From: Nitratireductor kimnyeongensis
Lineage (GTDB): Bacteria; Pseudomonadota; Alphaproteobacteria; Rhizobiales; Rhizobiaceae
Assembly (NCBI RefSeq): GCF_019891395.1
Contig: NZ_CP078143.1
Location: forward strand, 1,526,001-1,590,000
DNA length: 64,000 nucleotides
Direction of reading: 5' to 3'
The first letter of the stretch is position 1. Each line of letters starts with the position of its first letter. Below are positions 8,578 to 16,200 of this stretch, piece after piece. The notes below the pieces were generated by a model. It did not search any database and was not told the DNA's origin. It saw nothing but the letters and a program-made list of their open reading frames with translations. A program made the translations under genes and the position numbers.

Positions 8578-9747
8578 ATGCCGAGTTTCGCGAAACGCAT
8601 CACCCACACGTCCAAGAAGAGCTACGGCATGGTTGCCAAGGCAGCCGCGCTCCCCACCGAGGGGCGGGACATCATTCATCTCGAACTCGGCCAGCCCATT
8701 CACGATACGCCGCATCACATCAAGGAAGCCGCCATTCAGGCGCTTAAGGATGGGCATGTTCACTACAGTGATTTGCAGGGCATCCTGCCGCTGCGCGAAG
8801 CCATGGCGGAGAAGGTCCGGAGCTACAATGGCATCGATGTCTCACCGTCTGAGATTGTCGTTACCAACGGACTGACCCAGGCCTCCTTCGCGGCCTTCTT
8901 GGCGCTGCTCGACCACGATCAGGAATGCATTCTTCTCGAACCCTATTACCCGCAGCATGTCGGCAAGATCGAAATGGCGGGCGGCAAGCCGGTGATGGCC
9001 CCGCTCGACCGGGAAAACGGTTTTGCCATAAGGCGCGACCTGATCGAGAAGCACATCACGCCGAAGACGCGCATGATCGCCATCGTCAACCCATGCAACC
9101 CGACCGGCCGTGTCTACACGCGCGAGGAGTTGCAAGTGGTGGCCGACCTTGCCATCGAGCATGATCTCTGGGTGATTGCCGATGAAGTCTATGAGCAGAT
9201 CATTTTCGACAATGCAGAACATGTCAGCATCGCTTCGCTGCCGGGCATGAAGGAGCGGACCGTCACCATGTTCGCCTTCACGAAGGCCTATGCAATGGAT
9301 GGATGGCGGCTCGGCTATATCGCCGCCGATGAAAGCATGATCCCCGCACTGATGAAAATCACCACCACGGAGGTGACCCACGTCAACACGTTTGTTCAGT
9401 ATGCAGCGATAGCCGCGCTTCAGGGGCCGGCCTCCGCGCTTCAGGACATGGTCGATGACGACTGTCAAAAGCGCGATATGGTGGTCAGTCGCCTGAACCA
9501 GATGCCCGGCGTGACATGCGCCCGTCCCGAGGGCACGATCTATGCCTTTCCCGACATCAGCGCGACAGGTCTCACCGCACAGGCCGCCGCCGATGCCATT
9601 CTGGAAAAGGTCGACGTGGTCGTCGAGGCAGGCAGTTTTTATGGCGCTGCTGGCGAGCACCATCTGCGCGTGTGCTTTGGCTCACAAAGCCACGCCCGTC
9701 TCGAAGAAGCCATGGATCGCCTTGGCCGGTTCTTCAACGATCTGTAG
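8578..9747 (+). CDS. Class I/II pyridoxal-phosphate aminotransferase
   Basis: A 389-residue fold-type I aminotransferase. Visible motifs are NPCNPTG at 171-177, ADEVYE with the PLP-pyridine Asp at 202, the Schiff-base lysine in FTKAYAMDGWRLGY at 236, and a C-terminal LRVCFG that supplies the carboxylate-binding Arg. It would move an amino group between a substrate amine and a 2-oxo acid in the cytoplasm. It follows the binding-protein gene after the hairpin at 8510 and precedes the GntR gene by about 80 bp. With the FAD oxidoreductase and RidA it forms a plausible deamination set for the imported compound. The true substrate is unknown; aspartate or aromatic specificity cannot be separated by eye. 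Confidence 0.9.
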   Translation: MPSFAKRITHTSKKSYGMVAKAAALPTEGRDIIHLELGQPIHDTPHHIKEAAIQALKDGHVHYSDLQGILPLREAMAEKVRSYNGIDVSPSEIVVTNGLTQASFAAFLALLDHDQECILLEPYYPQHVGKIEMAGGKPVMAPLDRENGFAIRRDLIEKHITPKTRMIAIVNPCNPTGRVYTREELQVVADLAIEHDLWVIADEVYEQIIFDNAEHVSIASLPGMKERTVTMFAFTKAYAMDGWRLGYIAADESMIPALMKITTTEVTHVNTFVQYAAIAALQGPASALQDMVDDDCQKRDMVVSRLNQMPGVTCARPEGTIYAFPDISATGLTAQAAADAILEKVDVVVEAGSFYGAAGEHHLRVCFGSQSHARLEEAMDRLGRFFNDL

Positions 9748-9828
9748 AGCCAAACGTGTCGCAGATATGGACCCTCGCTCACTGTGCGGGTATCAAGGGG
9801 TCGTGCGGCACAATACGAGGAAACGGCG

Positions 9829-10536
9829 ATGAGCGAATTGCAACTGGGGGAAGGCCTGCAGCCTGTCTCCACTCGGATCACCATCGGTGACGGGGTCTAC
9901 CATCAGTTGCGCAATGCGTTGATCGTCGGCCGGTTTGATCCCGGCCAGGTCATGACGATCAAGGCCCTCGCCGCGACTTTCGGGACAAGCCCCATGCCGG
10001 TGCGTGAAGCTCTGCGGCGGCTCGGTGCGGAAAACGCGCTGGAGATCGCGGCCAATGGCTCTGCCCATGTGCCGCCGGTTTCCGCCCAAAGGCTGGATGA
10101 CATCTGCCAGGCGCGGGTGGCGCTGGAAGGGCTGGCGACAGAGCAGGCCGCCCATCGAATTACCGATGTAGAAGTTTCCAATCTGGAACAGCTTGTCGAG
10201 GCGCATGAGTCCATTCACGACGCCGGCGAAGTCTATGAAATGCTTCTCAAGAACCGTGATTTCCATTTCGCCATCTATGCCGCGTCGCGCTCCGATGTGC
10301 TGATGCAGCTGATCGATTCCTTATGGCTGCGTTACGGGCCCTATATGCGGATGCTGTCCTCCTATATCGCGCCGAGGCTCGGCACCGGCCTGCACGAGCC
10401 GTTCTCGAAACATCATCACGCCATTGTTGCAGCGCTCAAGGAGCGCAATGCGCAAGAAGCCCGCACCCACATGATCGCCGACATCACCGGCACGCAGTCC
10501 CTCTTGCGCAAATTGTGCGAGGGCGAAGCGGCATAA
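9829..10536 (+). CDS. GntR family transcriptional regulator (FCD type)
   Basis: A 235-residue regulator with an N-terminal GntR winged helix (about residues 22-85; QLRNALIVGRFDPGQVMTIKALAATFGTSPMPVREALRRL) and an all-helical C-terminal FCD domain. In FCD proteins, Asp/His side chains often bind a metal that contacts an organic-acid ligand. An upstream in-frame GTG at 9784 would add 15 residues, but AGGA lies 9 nt before the ATG at 9829, so I use that start. It ends the liv-type operon and converges on the SRPBCC gene with a 9-bp gap. It is the only regulator between the palindromes at 2441 and 15087 and so is the best candidate to bind both. Confidence 0.9.
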   Translation: MSELQLGEGLQPVSTRITIGDGVYHQLRNALIVGRFDPGQVMTIKALAATFGTSPMPVREALRRLGAENALEIAANGSAHVPPVSAQRLDDICQARVALEGLATEQAAHRITDVEVSNLEQLVEAHESIHDAGEVYEMLLKNRDFHFAIYAASRSDVLMQLIDSLWLRYGPYMRMLSSYIAPRLGTGLHEPFSKHHHAIVAALKERNAQEARTHMIADITGTQSLLRKLCEGEAA

Positions 10537-10545
10537 ACCTGCGGA

Positions 10546-10983
10546 TCAGCCGAAATGCTGTTCGCACTGGCTCTTGATGAGCAGGATCTCCGCTTCATGG
10601 GCCCGGCAAAGCCTCTCCCATCGCGCCTCGTCCATTCCAGCTGAACGCCACGCATCAAGCGTCAGATAGCAGGTGCCTTCTTCAAGGCCGCAGACCTCTG
10701 ATGAGATGATGCGCGCCGAGATGCGCGGCTGGCGCTGTTTGAGATCCCCCAGCCGGTAATCCACGATCAGCCTCTTTTCATCGGCATCGATCTCGAAGAA
10801 GCCGGTGCCGCCGTCAAACAGCGATGTGCCGCTATAGACCCCTTCCACTTCGCTCGGCTTGGTATCCATGCAGCCAAGCGACCAGCGCCCCAGAAGCAGC
10901 GGGTCTTTCATGAAGGCGAAGGCTTGTTCTGCCGGCACCTCGATCAGGGCCGTGACGGAATGGCCAAGGGCAGCGCTTTTCAT
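10546..10983 (-). CDS. SRPBCC-fold protein
   Basis: A 145-residue protein, last gene of the TRAP operon. Its opening pattern (VTALIEVPAEQAFAFMKDPLLLGRWSLG) is the classic beginning of START/Bet v1-like SRPBCC domains, where a beta-strand is followed by helices and a W. The fold encloses a hydrophobic cavity and binds lipids or aromatic ligands, or acts as a small cyclase or hydrolase. The start at 10983 gives an ATGA overlap with the class V PLP gene, so I prefer it to a longer in-frame start. Its role in this catabolic set is unknown; a chaperone or carrier for the PLP enzyme's product is only a guess. Confidence 0.8.
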   Translation of the reverse strand: MKSAALGHSVTALIEVPAEQAFAFMKDPLLLGRWSLGCMDTKPSEVEGVYSGTSLFDGGTGFFEIDADEKRLIVDYRLGDLKQRQPRISARIISSEVCGLEEGTCYLTLDAWRSAGMDEARWERLCRAHEAEILLIKSQCEQHFG

Positions 10984-12134
10984 CGCCCAAGCCCTTCCGT
11001 ATCGCGCAAATGCCGGAACAGCGCGTCGATCCCTTCCGGTGTTGTGACGATACCCGGCGAAAGCCGCATGATCGGCCCGCGGCAATCGGTGAAGACGCCG
11101 ATCGTGCGCAGCCGGTCGATCAGCCCAGCGCCATCGATAGTCTCCGGCAGGCGAACCATCAGGCTGCCGCCGCGCCTGTCATCCTCGCGCGGGGTCACCA
11201 GATCGAGCCCCAGCTTGTCGGTTTCCGCAATTATCATTGCGCCAAGTTTGCGGTTCTGGGCAAGCAGTGCCGTCTGGTCCTGCCCTGCATGCCATTCCAA
11301 CGCGGGCACGGACCCTGCGCAGGCGAGAACCGATGGCGTGCCATGGTCGAAGCGCCGCGCATCGCTCGCATACTGAAACGCATCAAGATCCCAGGAGAAA
11401 ATGTTTTCCTGGCTGAACCAGCCGCGCAGCTCCGGACTGCACGCGGCAATCAGTTCTGGCTGCATGTGTAATATGCCCGCTCCTGGCGTGCCGCACAGCC
11501 ATTTGAGCGTGGTGGAAACGGTGAAATCCGCGTACGTCTCCTTCACGGAGTAAGGAACAAGCCCCGCACCCTGCGTGATGTCGACGCCCACCAGACTGCC
11601 CATCTTGCGCCCATGGGCGATGAGCCGCGCGACATCGCTGCGATGGGAAGAGGTGGAGGTGACGAAGGTCAAAAGCGCAACGCCGACGCTCTCGTCCCAT
11701 GCTTCGAGCATGTCCTCGTCGCGCACCCAGCTTTCGCCCACGCGCAACGGCACGGTCTTCAGCGTGAAGCCAAGGCGCGGCGCAAGCCCGGCAAGGAGGA
11801 AATGCAGGCTTGGGAAACAGTCGCCGGCCACCAGCAGCGTTTTGCCCTTCAGGCGCTTCTCCGGCAGGCTGCCGACAACGCTGTAAAGCGCGGTGGTCAC
11901 ATTCTCCGCCGATGTCAGCGTGCCGGGTTCGGCATCGATCAGGTCGCGCCACAGATCGATGAAGCGGGCGCGCAGGGTGAGCGCCTGCATCCACTGCCCG
12001 TCATCCAGAGCCGCCCAGAGGTGTGAGAAATCGGCAAAGGCTTTTGCCATCGCCTCTCTCTTGCCCGGATACATGCCGATGGAGTGATAGAGCAGATAGC
12101 CCGACCCATCCGTGGGAAGCGGTGTCGCAGTCAT
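10980..12134 (-). CDS. Kynureninase-like class V PLP-dependent enzyme
   Basis: A 384-residue class V (fold-type I) PLP enzyme. The pyridine-nitrogen Asp is in VGVDITQGAG (residue 185) and the Schiff-base lysine in STTLKWLCGTPGAG (211). The GTPGAGIL stretch after the lysine and the overall length resemble kynureninase and related C-C or C-S lyases rather than IscS desulphurases, since no catalytic Cys loop is seen. It is translationally coupled to the SRPBCC gene (ATGA) and lies 11 bp downstream of the TRAP large permease gene. It likely cleaves or transaminates the TRAP-imported carboxylate. Annotation as true kynureninase would need the other tryptophan-pathway genes, which are absent here. 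Confidence 0.82.
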   Translation of the reverse strand: MTATPLPTDGSGYLLYHSIGMYPGKREAMAKAFADFSHLWAALDDGQWMQALTLRARFIDLWRDLIDAEPGTLTSAENVTTALYSVVGSLPEKRLKGKTLLVAGDCFPSLHFLLAGLAPRLGFTLKTVPLRVGESWVRDEDMLEAWDESVGVALLTFVTSTSSHRSDVARLIAHGRKMGSLVGVDITQGAGLVPYSVKETYADFTVSTTLKWLCGTPGAGILHMQPELIAACSPELRGWFSQENIFSWDLDAFQYASDARRFDHGTPSVLACAGSVPALEWHAGQDQTALLAQNRKLGAMIIAETDKLGLDLVTPREDDRRGGSLMVRLPETIDGAGLIDRLRTIGVFTDCRGPIMRLSPGIVTTPEGIDALFRHLRDTEGLGR

Positions 12135-12145
12135 GAAACCATCCT

Positions 12146-13438
12146 TCAAAAGCCGAGAATGCGCGGCAGCCACAGGCTGAGCCCGGGAAAGGCCACGATG
12201 ATCGTCAGCGCAATGAGATTGACAAGGAGAAAGGGAGCCGTGGCCCGCAGCAGTGCCGCAAAGCCGCAATTGGCAATGCGTTCGGCTGCAAAGAGGCACA
12301 CGCCAAGCGGCGGCGTTAAAAGCCCGATATTGAGATTGAGGATCGCGACGACGCCGAAATGCAACGGGTCGATGCCCGCGTGGACGGCCGCCGCCGAAAG
12401 CAGCGGCCCGAACAGGATGATCACGGTGGTCGGATCGATGAACATGCCAAGCACGAGCAGGATGAGGTTGAACACCAGCATCGTGCCGATCAGGCCGAGA
12501 TCCCAGGTCGAGATCATCTCACCCACCATGCGCGGAACATTCTCCATGCCCATCACCCAGGAAAAGGCAGCACCGCAGCCAACAATGATGAGAAGCTGAC
12601 CGGAAAAGAGCGCTGAGCGGTTGAACACAGCAGCCAGCGAAGAGAATGTCACGCTGCGATAGAGCACCAGCGAGACCACCAGAGCATAGACTGCCGCCAC
12701 GCCGCCGGCTTCCGTGGGCGTCATGATGCCGCCAAGCATGCCGGCAAGGATGATCACCGGGATCATCAGCGGCACGATGGCATGGCCCGTGGCCGAGGCG
12801 ACGGCCGCCGGCTTCCGATCCATCTCGATGCGCTGAAAATTGTTGAGCCTCGCCTGAATGGCAACAAGGATCATCTGCGCCAGGCCGATCAGCAGGCCGG
12901 GAATGAGCGTGGCCGCCATGAGCGCACCAATGGACACGCCCGTCATCGACCCATAGATCACCGCCACCAGCGAGGGAGGCACCATGGGGCCGATTATCGA
13001 CGATGAGGCGGTAACGGCCGCTGCATAGGCGCTGGAATAGCCCTGTTTCACCATGGCGGGAATGAAGACGCGCCCCAGCGAGGCAATATCGCCTAGCGCC
13101 ACGCCGGTGATGCCGGCAAACAGGATCGATGCACCGATATTCACCTGCGCCAGCCCGCCGCGCATCCAGCCAAACAGCACATTGGCGAAATGGATCAGCC
13201 GGTCGGTGATCTTGCCCTCATTGACGAGTTCACCGGCAAGGATGAACAGCGGAATCGCCATCAGCACGAAGGAATCCATGCCCTGATAAAGCCGCTCCGG
13301 CACGATGGGCAAAAAAGCCCATTGGCCGGTAAAGGCCATCCACGCGATCACCGCCGCGATCATGCCCCAGGCAATGGGAAGCCCTGCAATGATCAACCCT
13401 AGAAAGGTGACAAGAAGAACGGAGAGAGAGGCGCTCAT
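12146..13438 (-). CDS. dctM: TRAP transporter large permease (DctM)
   Basis: A 430-residue membrane protein, the usual length for DctM, which carries the ion-coupled translocation path of TRAP transporters. Characteristic stretches are GLPIAWGMIAAVIAW near the N-terminus, the MAIPLFILAGELVNEGKI segment, and ASSSIIGPMVPPSLVAVIYGSMTGVS. Eleven or so hydrophobic segments are visible, and the last ends just before the stop (LWLPRILGF). The start overlaps the DctQ gene by 4 bp. Transport uses the Na+ gradient in studied members. Ligand specificity resides in the DctP receptor. Confidence 0.93.
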   Translation of the reverse strand: MSASLSVLLVTFLGLIIAGLPIAWGMIAAVIAWMAFTGQWAFLPIVPERLYQGMDSFVLMAIPLFILAGELVNEGKITDRLIHFANVLFGWMRGGLAQVNIGASILFAGITGVALGDIASLGRVFIPAMVKQGYSSAYAAAVTASSSIIGPMVPPSLVAVIYGSMTGVSIGALMAATLIPGLLIGLAQMILVAIQARLNNFQRIEMDRKPAAVASATGHAIVPLMIPVIILAGMLGGIMTPTEAGGVAAVYALVVSLVLYRSVTFSSLAAVFNRSALFSGQLLIIVGCGAAFSWVMGMENVPRMVGEMISTWDLGLIGTMLVFNLILLVLGMFIDPTTVIILFGPLLSAAAVHAGIDPLHFGVVAILNLNIGLLTPPLGVCLFAAERIANCGFAALLRATAPFLLVNLIALTIIVAFPGLSLWLPRILGF

Positions 13439-13923
13439 GAAGGGCTGAGGCGCTCCTTGAGGCGCAGAAAAGCAAAGAGTGCCGCAAAGACGAAACTCAC
13501 CGGCACCGCCAGATAGGGATAGGAAAGCGGCAGGCGCAGCCCTTCGCTGGTCTGGCCGGCGGCAAACATCAGCATGTCCACGCCATACCAGATGAGCACC
13601 AGAAAAGCGGTGAGCGAAACAAGATCGAGTACCGCCTCGAGCACCAGATTGAGGCGCGGCGCGACACTTGCCAACAACCCCGGCACGAAGTCGATGCGGA
13701 CATGGCTTGCCTCGCGCACACCCACGGCAGCGGCCAGTAGCGCCATCCAGATCATGGCGTAACGCGCCACTTCCTCGGTAAAGATCGGAACCGAACCGAT
13801 GCCGTAGCGCGCCACCACCTGGAAGGTGACAAGCAGCGTCAGGCCGGCAAGGCAGAGCGCGGCGACGACGCGCAACGCCGTCTCCACACCCCTGACCAGT
13901 CTTGAGGCGAGCCCCAATCTCAC
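13435..13923 (-). CDS. dctQ: TRAP transporter small permease (DctQ)
   Basis: A 162-residue four-helix membrane protein of the DctQ family, which packs against DctM and helps dock the receptor. The family's helix-2 pattern is seen in FTEEVARYAMIWMALLAAAVGVREASHVRIDF, where an acidic pair and R-Y precede a W, and the VRIDF loop follows. Both ends overlap neighbours by 4 bp (DctM downstream, DctP upstream), so all three TRAP components are translated together. The sequence offers nothing unusual. Confidence 0.9.
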   Translation of the reverse strand: MRLGLASRLVRGVETALRVVAALCLAGLTLLVTFQVVARYGIGSVPIFTEEVARYAMIWMALLAAAVGVREASHVRIDFVPGLLASVAPRLNLVLEAVLDLVSLTAFLVLIWYGVDMLMFAAGQTSEGLRLPLSYPYLAVPVSFVFAALFAFLRLKERLSPS

Positions 13924-14921
13924 TGGCTTGCGGCAGCCTTGACGGCAGCTTCCGCAGCGTTGATCAGGTCTGGATTGTCAACATTCTCTTCGAGCCATGC
14001 CCGTGCCGGCGGCTGCATGACACCCTTGAAGGCCGCACTTGCCTCATCGTCGAGTTCGATGATCTCCACACCCTGCTCCCTGGCAAAGGCGATGGCATTG
14101 GCCTCGATCTCACGCGACTTCTGGCGATTGAAGGCAATGGCCTTTTCCGCCGCATCGGTGATCACCTTCTGCTTGTCCTCAGAAAGACCGGAGAAGAAGG
14201 CATCGTTCATGCCGAGCGGCCCAAAAGCATAAGTGTGTGCGGTCAGCGCGAGATGGGACTGGACCTCATAGAGCTTGACGAGATTGAATACCGAAACGGA
14301 ATTGTCCTGCCCATCGACAACGCCGGTTTTGAGCGAGGTGTAAAGCTCGCCAAAAGCAATGGGGGCCGCCGATCCGCCGAGCGCTTCCACCGGAATGGTG
14401 GCAAGCGGGCCGAGCACCCGCATTTTCAGCCCCTTCATGTCATCGGGGCCATTGATCGCGCGGCTTGCGCTGAAATGCTTGAAACCGCCCGATTCCCACC
14501 AGCCGAGCACGCGCACGCCGGTTTTCTCGCGGATGGATTCGGCAAGGTCATCGCCAAAGGGCCCATCGAACACGGCCCACGCCGTCTCCTCATCGGGAAA
14601 CAGGTAAGGCATGTTGAGGATCTGAACATCGCTGTGAACCGTCGCGAAATTGCCGTCTGCCGCATCGCTCATCTGGATGACTCCGCGCCGCATCTGGGCA
14701 AGCCGCTCATTGGGCGCGCCCAGTGCACCGGCATAGACCAGGTCGACCGTCATGTCGGAATTGGCTTCCACCTCGGTCTTGAAGGTCTCGTACATGCCGT
14801 TAACGAAATCGAACCCGGGCAGATCCTGCGGCAGCGAAAGGCCGACCTTGATCTCCTGAGCCTGCGCGCTGCCAAGCGCGGAAAAGCCGACGAGCGCTAA
14901 AGTTGCGATGAGCTTTTTCAA
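13920..14921 (-). CDS. dctP: TRAP transporter solute receptor (DctP family)
   Basis: Periplasmic receptor, 333 residues. The chosen start is TTG at 14921: AGGGAG lies 6 nt upstream and it yields a clean signal peptide (KKLIATLALVGFSALGSAQAQ, cleaved near 22). An ATG 13 codons further upstream lacks such a site and would place charged residues before the signal. The DctP core is present: LGAPNERLAQMRRGVIQM, then LKMRVLGP whose Arg (about 168) forms the salt bridge with the ligand carboxylate, then GEVDGQDN-like GVVDGQDNSVSV. The ligand is therefore probably a carboxylate. A TGATCATATGATCA palindrome lies about 165 bp upstream. Confidence 0.9.
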   Translation of the reverse strand: MKKLIATLALVGFSALGSAQAQEIKVGLSLPQDLPGFDFVNGMYETFKTEVEANSDMTVDLVYAGALGAPNERLAQMRRGVIQMSDAADGNFATVHSDVQILNMPYLFPDEETAWAVFDGPFGDDLAESIREKTGVRVLGWWESGGFKHFSASRAINGPDDMKGLKMRVLGPLATIPVEALGGSAAPIAFGELYTSLKTGVVDGQDNSVSVFNLVKLYEVQSHLALTAHTYAFGPLGMNDAFFSGLSEDKQKVITDAAEKAIAFNRQKSREIEANAIAFAREQGVEIIELDDEASAAFKGVMQPPARAWLEENVDNPDLINAAEAAVKAAASQ

Positions 14922-15426
14922 AATTTTCTCCCTGATTGTCGCGATCAGCGTTGATCTCAACGAGTGCAGAGTTTCGATGGATTCATCATAGGCGGATGAC
15001 CAACGGGCCCGTAAGCCGGCTTTTTGTCAACGTGACCATGACGAGCGCACTTCACTACATCTCGGCGAAGAGTTCCCTACATTCGATGATCATATGATCA
15101 CAGAACAAACTATCGATCAACAATGTCTTTCAAACTTGAAATACTGCGGTTCGCCTGACGCACCAACACTGCACGTCCCACCCTCAGGGCTTGCGCACCC
15201 GGCGGCAAGTCGTTGGAACCGATGTATGAGAGACTTTCCTCGAGTGAGCATCCAAGCAGCTCCGTGGGAGCGAGCCCCGGGCTTCAATGCATTCGCCTCT
15301 ATTGGCGCCAATGGGAGCTAGCTTAAACAGGGCACTTCAGAACGGATCATCGTCCGCCAATGCGAACGGTTGGCACCGCTGCGGGGCGCCAGACGCGGCC
15401 CTGCCAGCGCTGCCTACTCTATGAAA
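14922..15426. other. 505-bp intergenic region holding the TRAP promoter
   Basis: The right half of the TRAP promoter region (15087-15100) carries the palindrome listed separately. From about 15101 to 15426 I see no credible gene: the open frames on both strands are short and resemble no family. One plus-strand frame from ATG 15123 stops after 11 codons and then stays open for 55 more, which might be a gene remnant, but no homology can be claimed. It also forms the 3' end of the minus-strand operon ending with the SDR gene. Confidence 0.55.
15087..15100. promoter_or_regulatory. Palindromic operator TGATCATATGATCA
   Basis: A perfect 14-bp palindrome, with the same TGATCA-N2-TGATCA arrangement as the site at 2441-2456 (N2 is AT here and CG there). 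It lies upstream of the TRAP receptor gene on the minus strand. The pair brackets the cluster encoding the GntR regulator and is the best evidence that the liv-type and TRAP operons share control. Confidence 0.65.
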
Positions 15427-16200
15427 TCACGAGAAAACGATACCGCCATCCACATTGAGCGTTTGTCCGGTAACGAAACCCGCATCGTCGGACGCAAAGA
15501 ACGCAACAGGACCGACCACATCTTCGGGGGCGCCTATGCGGGCCATCGCCGTTTTGGATTTCCAGGCGTCACGCACAAGCGGATCATCCAGATTCACTCG
15601 TCCCATATCGGTCAGGATGATCCCCGGACATACGCAGTTGACCGTGATCCCCAACGGCCCGACCTCCTGAGCGAGAACCCGAGAGAAGCCCATTACGGCA
15701 GCCTTGGACGCAGAGTAGTGCGCCTGCTCCGGTGCACCATGCTTTCCGCCAATAGAAGCAATGTTCACGATACGCCCATAGCCGCGTTTCTTCATCGAGG
15801 GCAGAAGCGCCTGGATCACCATGAACGCGCCCTTCGCATTCACATCCATCACCGCATCCCAGGTCTCCTCGGGAAGGCCGTCGACCTCACCGGCAATGAG
15901 GATGCCGGCATTGTTGACGATGACATCGATCTTGCCGAACGCCTCCAGCGCCTTCTGGGCCATGGTCTCGACATCGGCCTTGCTGCTGACATCCGCATAG
16001 AGCGGCTCCGCGCGTTGACCCAGAGCCCGAATGTCTATTGCCACCCCCTCGAGATCGTTTTTTTGCCGCTCAATATCATTGAGCACGACATCATACCCAC
16101 GCTTCGCTAATCCCGTTGCGATCGCCGCTCCGATGCCACGGCTTGCTCCTGTTACGAGAGCCGTTCTGCCCGCTGAGCCGGAATGTTCATGTGTCCTCAT
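15427..16200 (-). CDS. Short-chain dehydrogenase/reductase
   Basis: A 257-residue classical SDR and the last gene of the nine-gene operon. NAD(P)-binding TGASRGIG is at residues 17-24 and NNAG at 96-99. The catalytic triad is Ser 149 (NIAS), Tyr 162 and Lys 166 (HYSASK). An Asp at the end of the second strand (VVLNDIE) favours NAD over NADP, as expected for oxidation of a polyol or secondary alcohol. It overlaps the FGGY kinase gene by 4 bp. In context it probably oxidises the imported polyol or its derivative to a ketose or acyloin; the substrate is not recognisable. Confidence 0.9.
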   Translation of the reverse strand: MRTHEHSGSAGRTALVTGASRGIGAAIATGLAKRGYDVVLNDIERQKNDLEGVAIDIRALGQRAEPLYADVSSKADVETMAQKALEAFGKIDVIVNNAGILIAGEVDGLPEETWDAVMDVNAKGAFMVIQALLPSMKKRGYGRIVNIASIGGKHGAPEQAHYSASKAAVMGFSRVLAQEVGPLGITVNCVCPGIILTDMGRVNLDDPLVRDAWKSKTAMARIGAPEDVVGPVAFFASDDAGFVTGQTLNVDGGIVFS

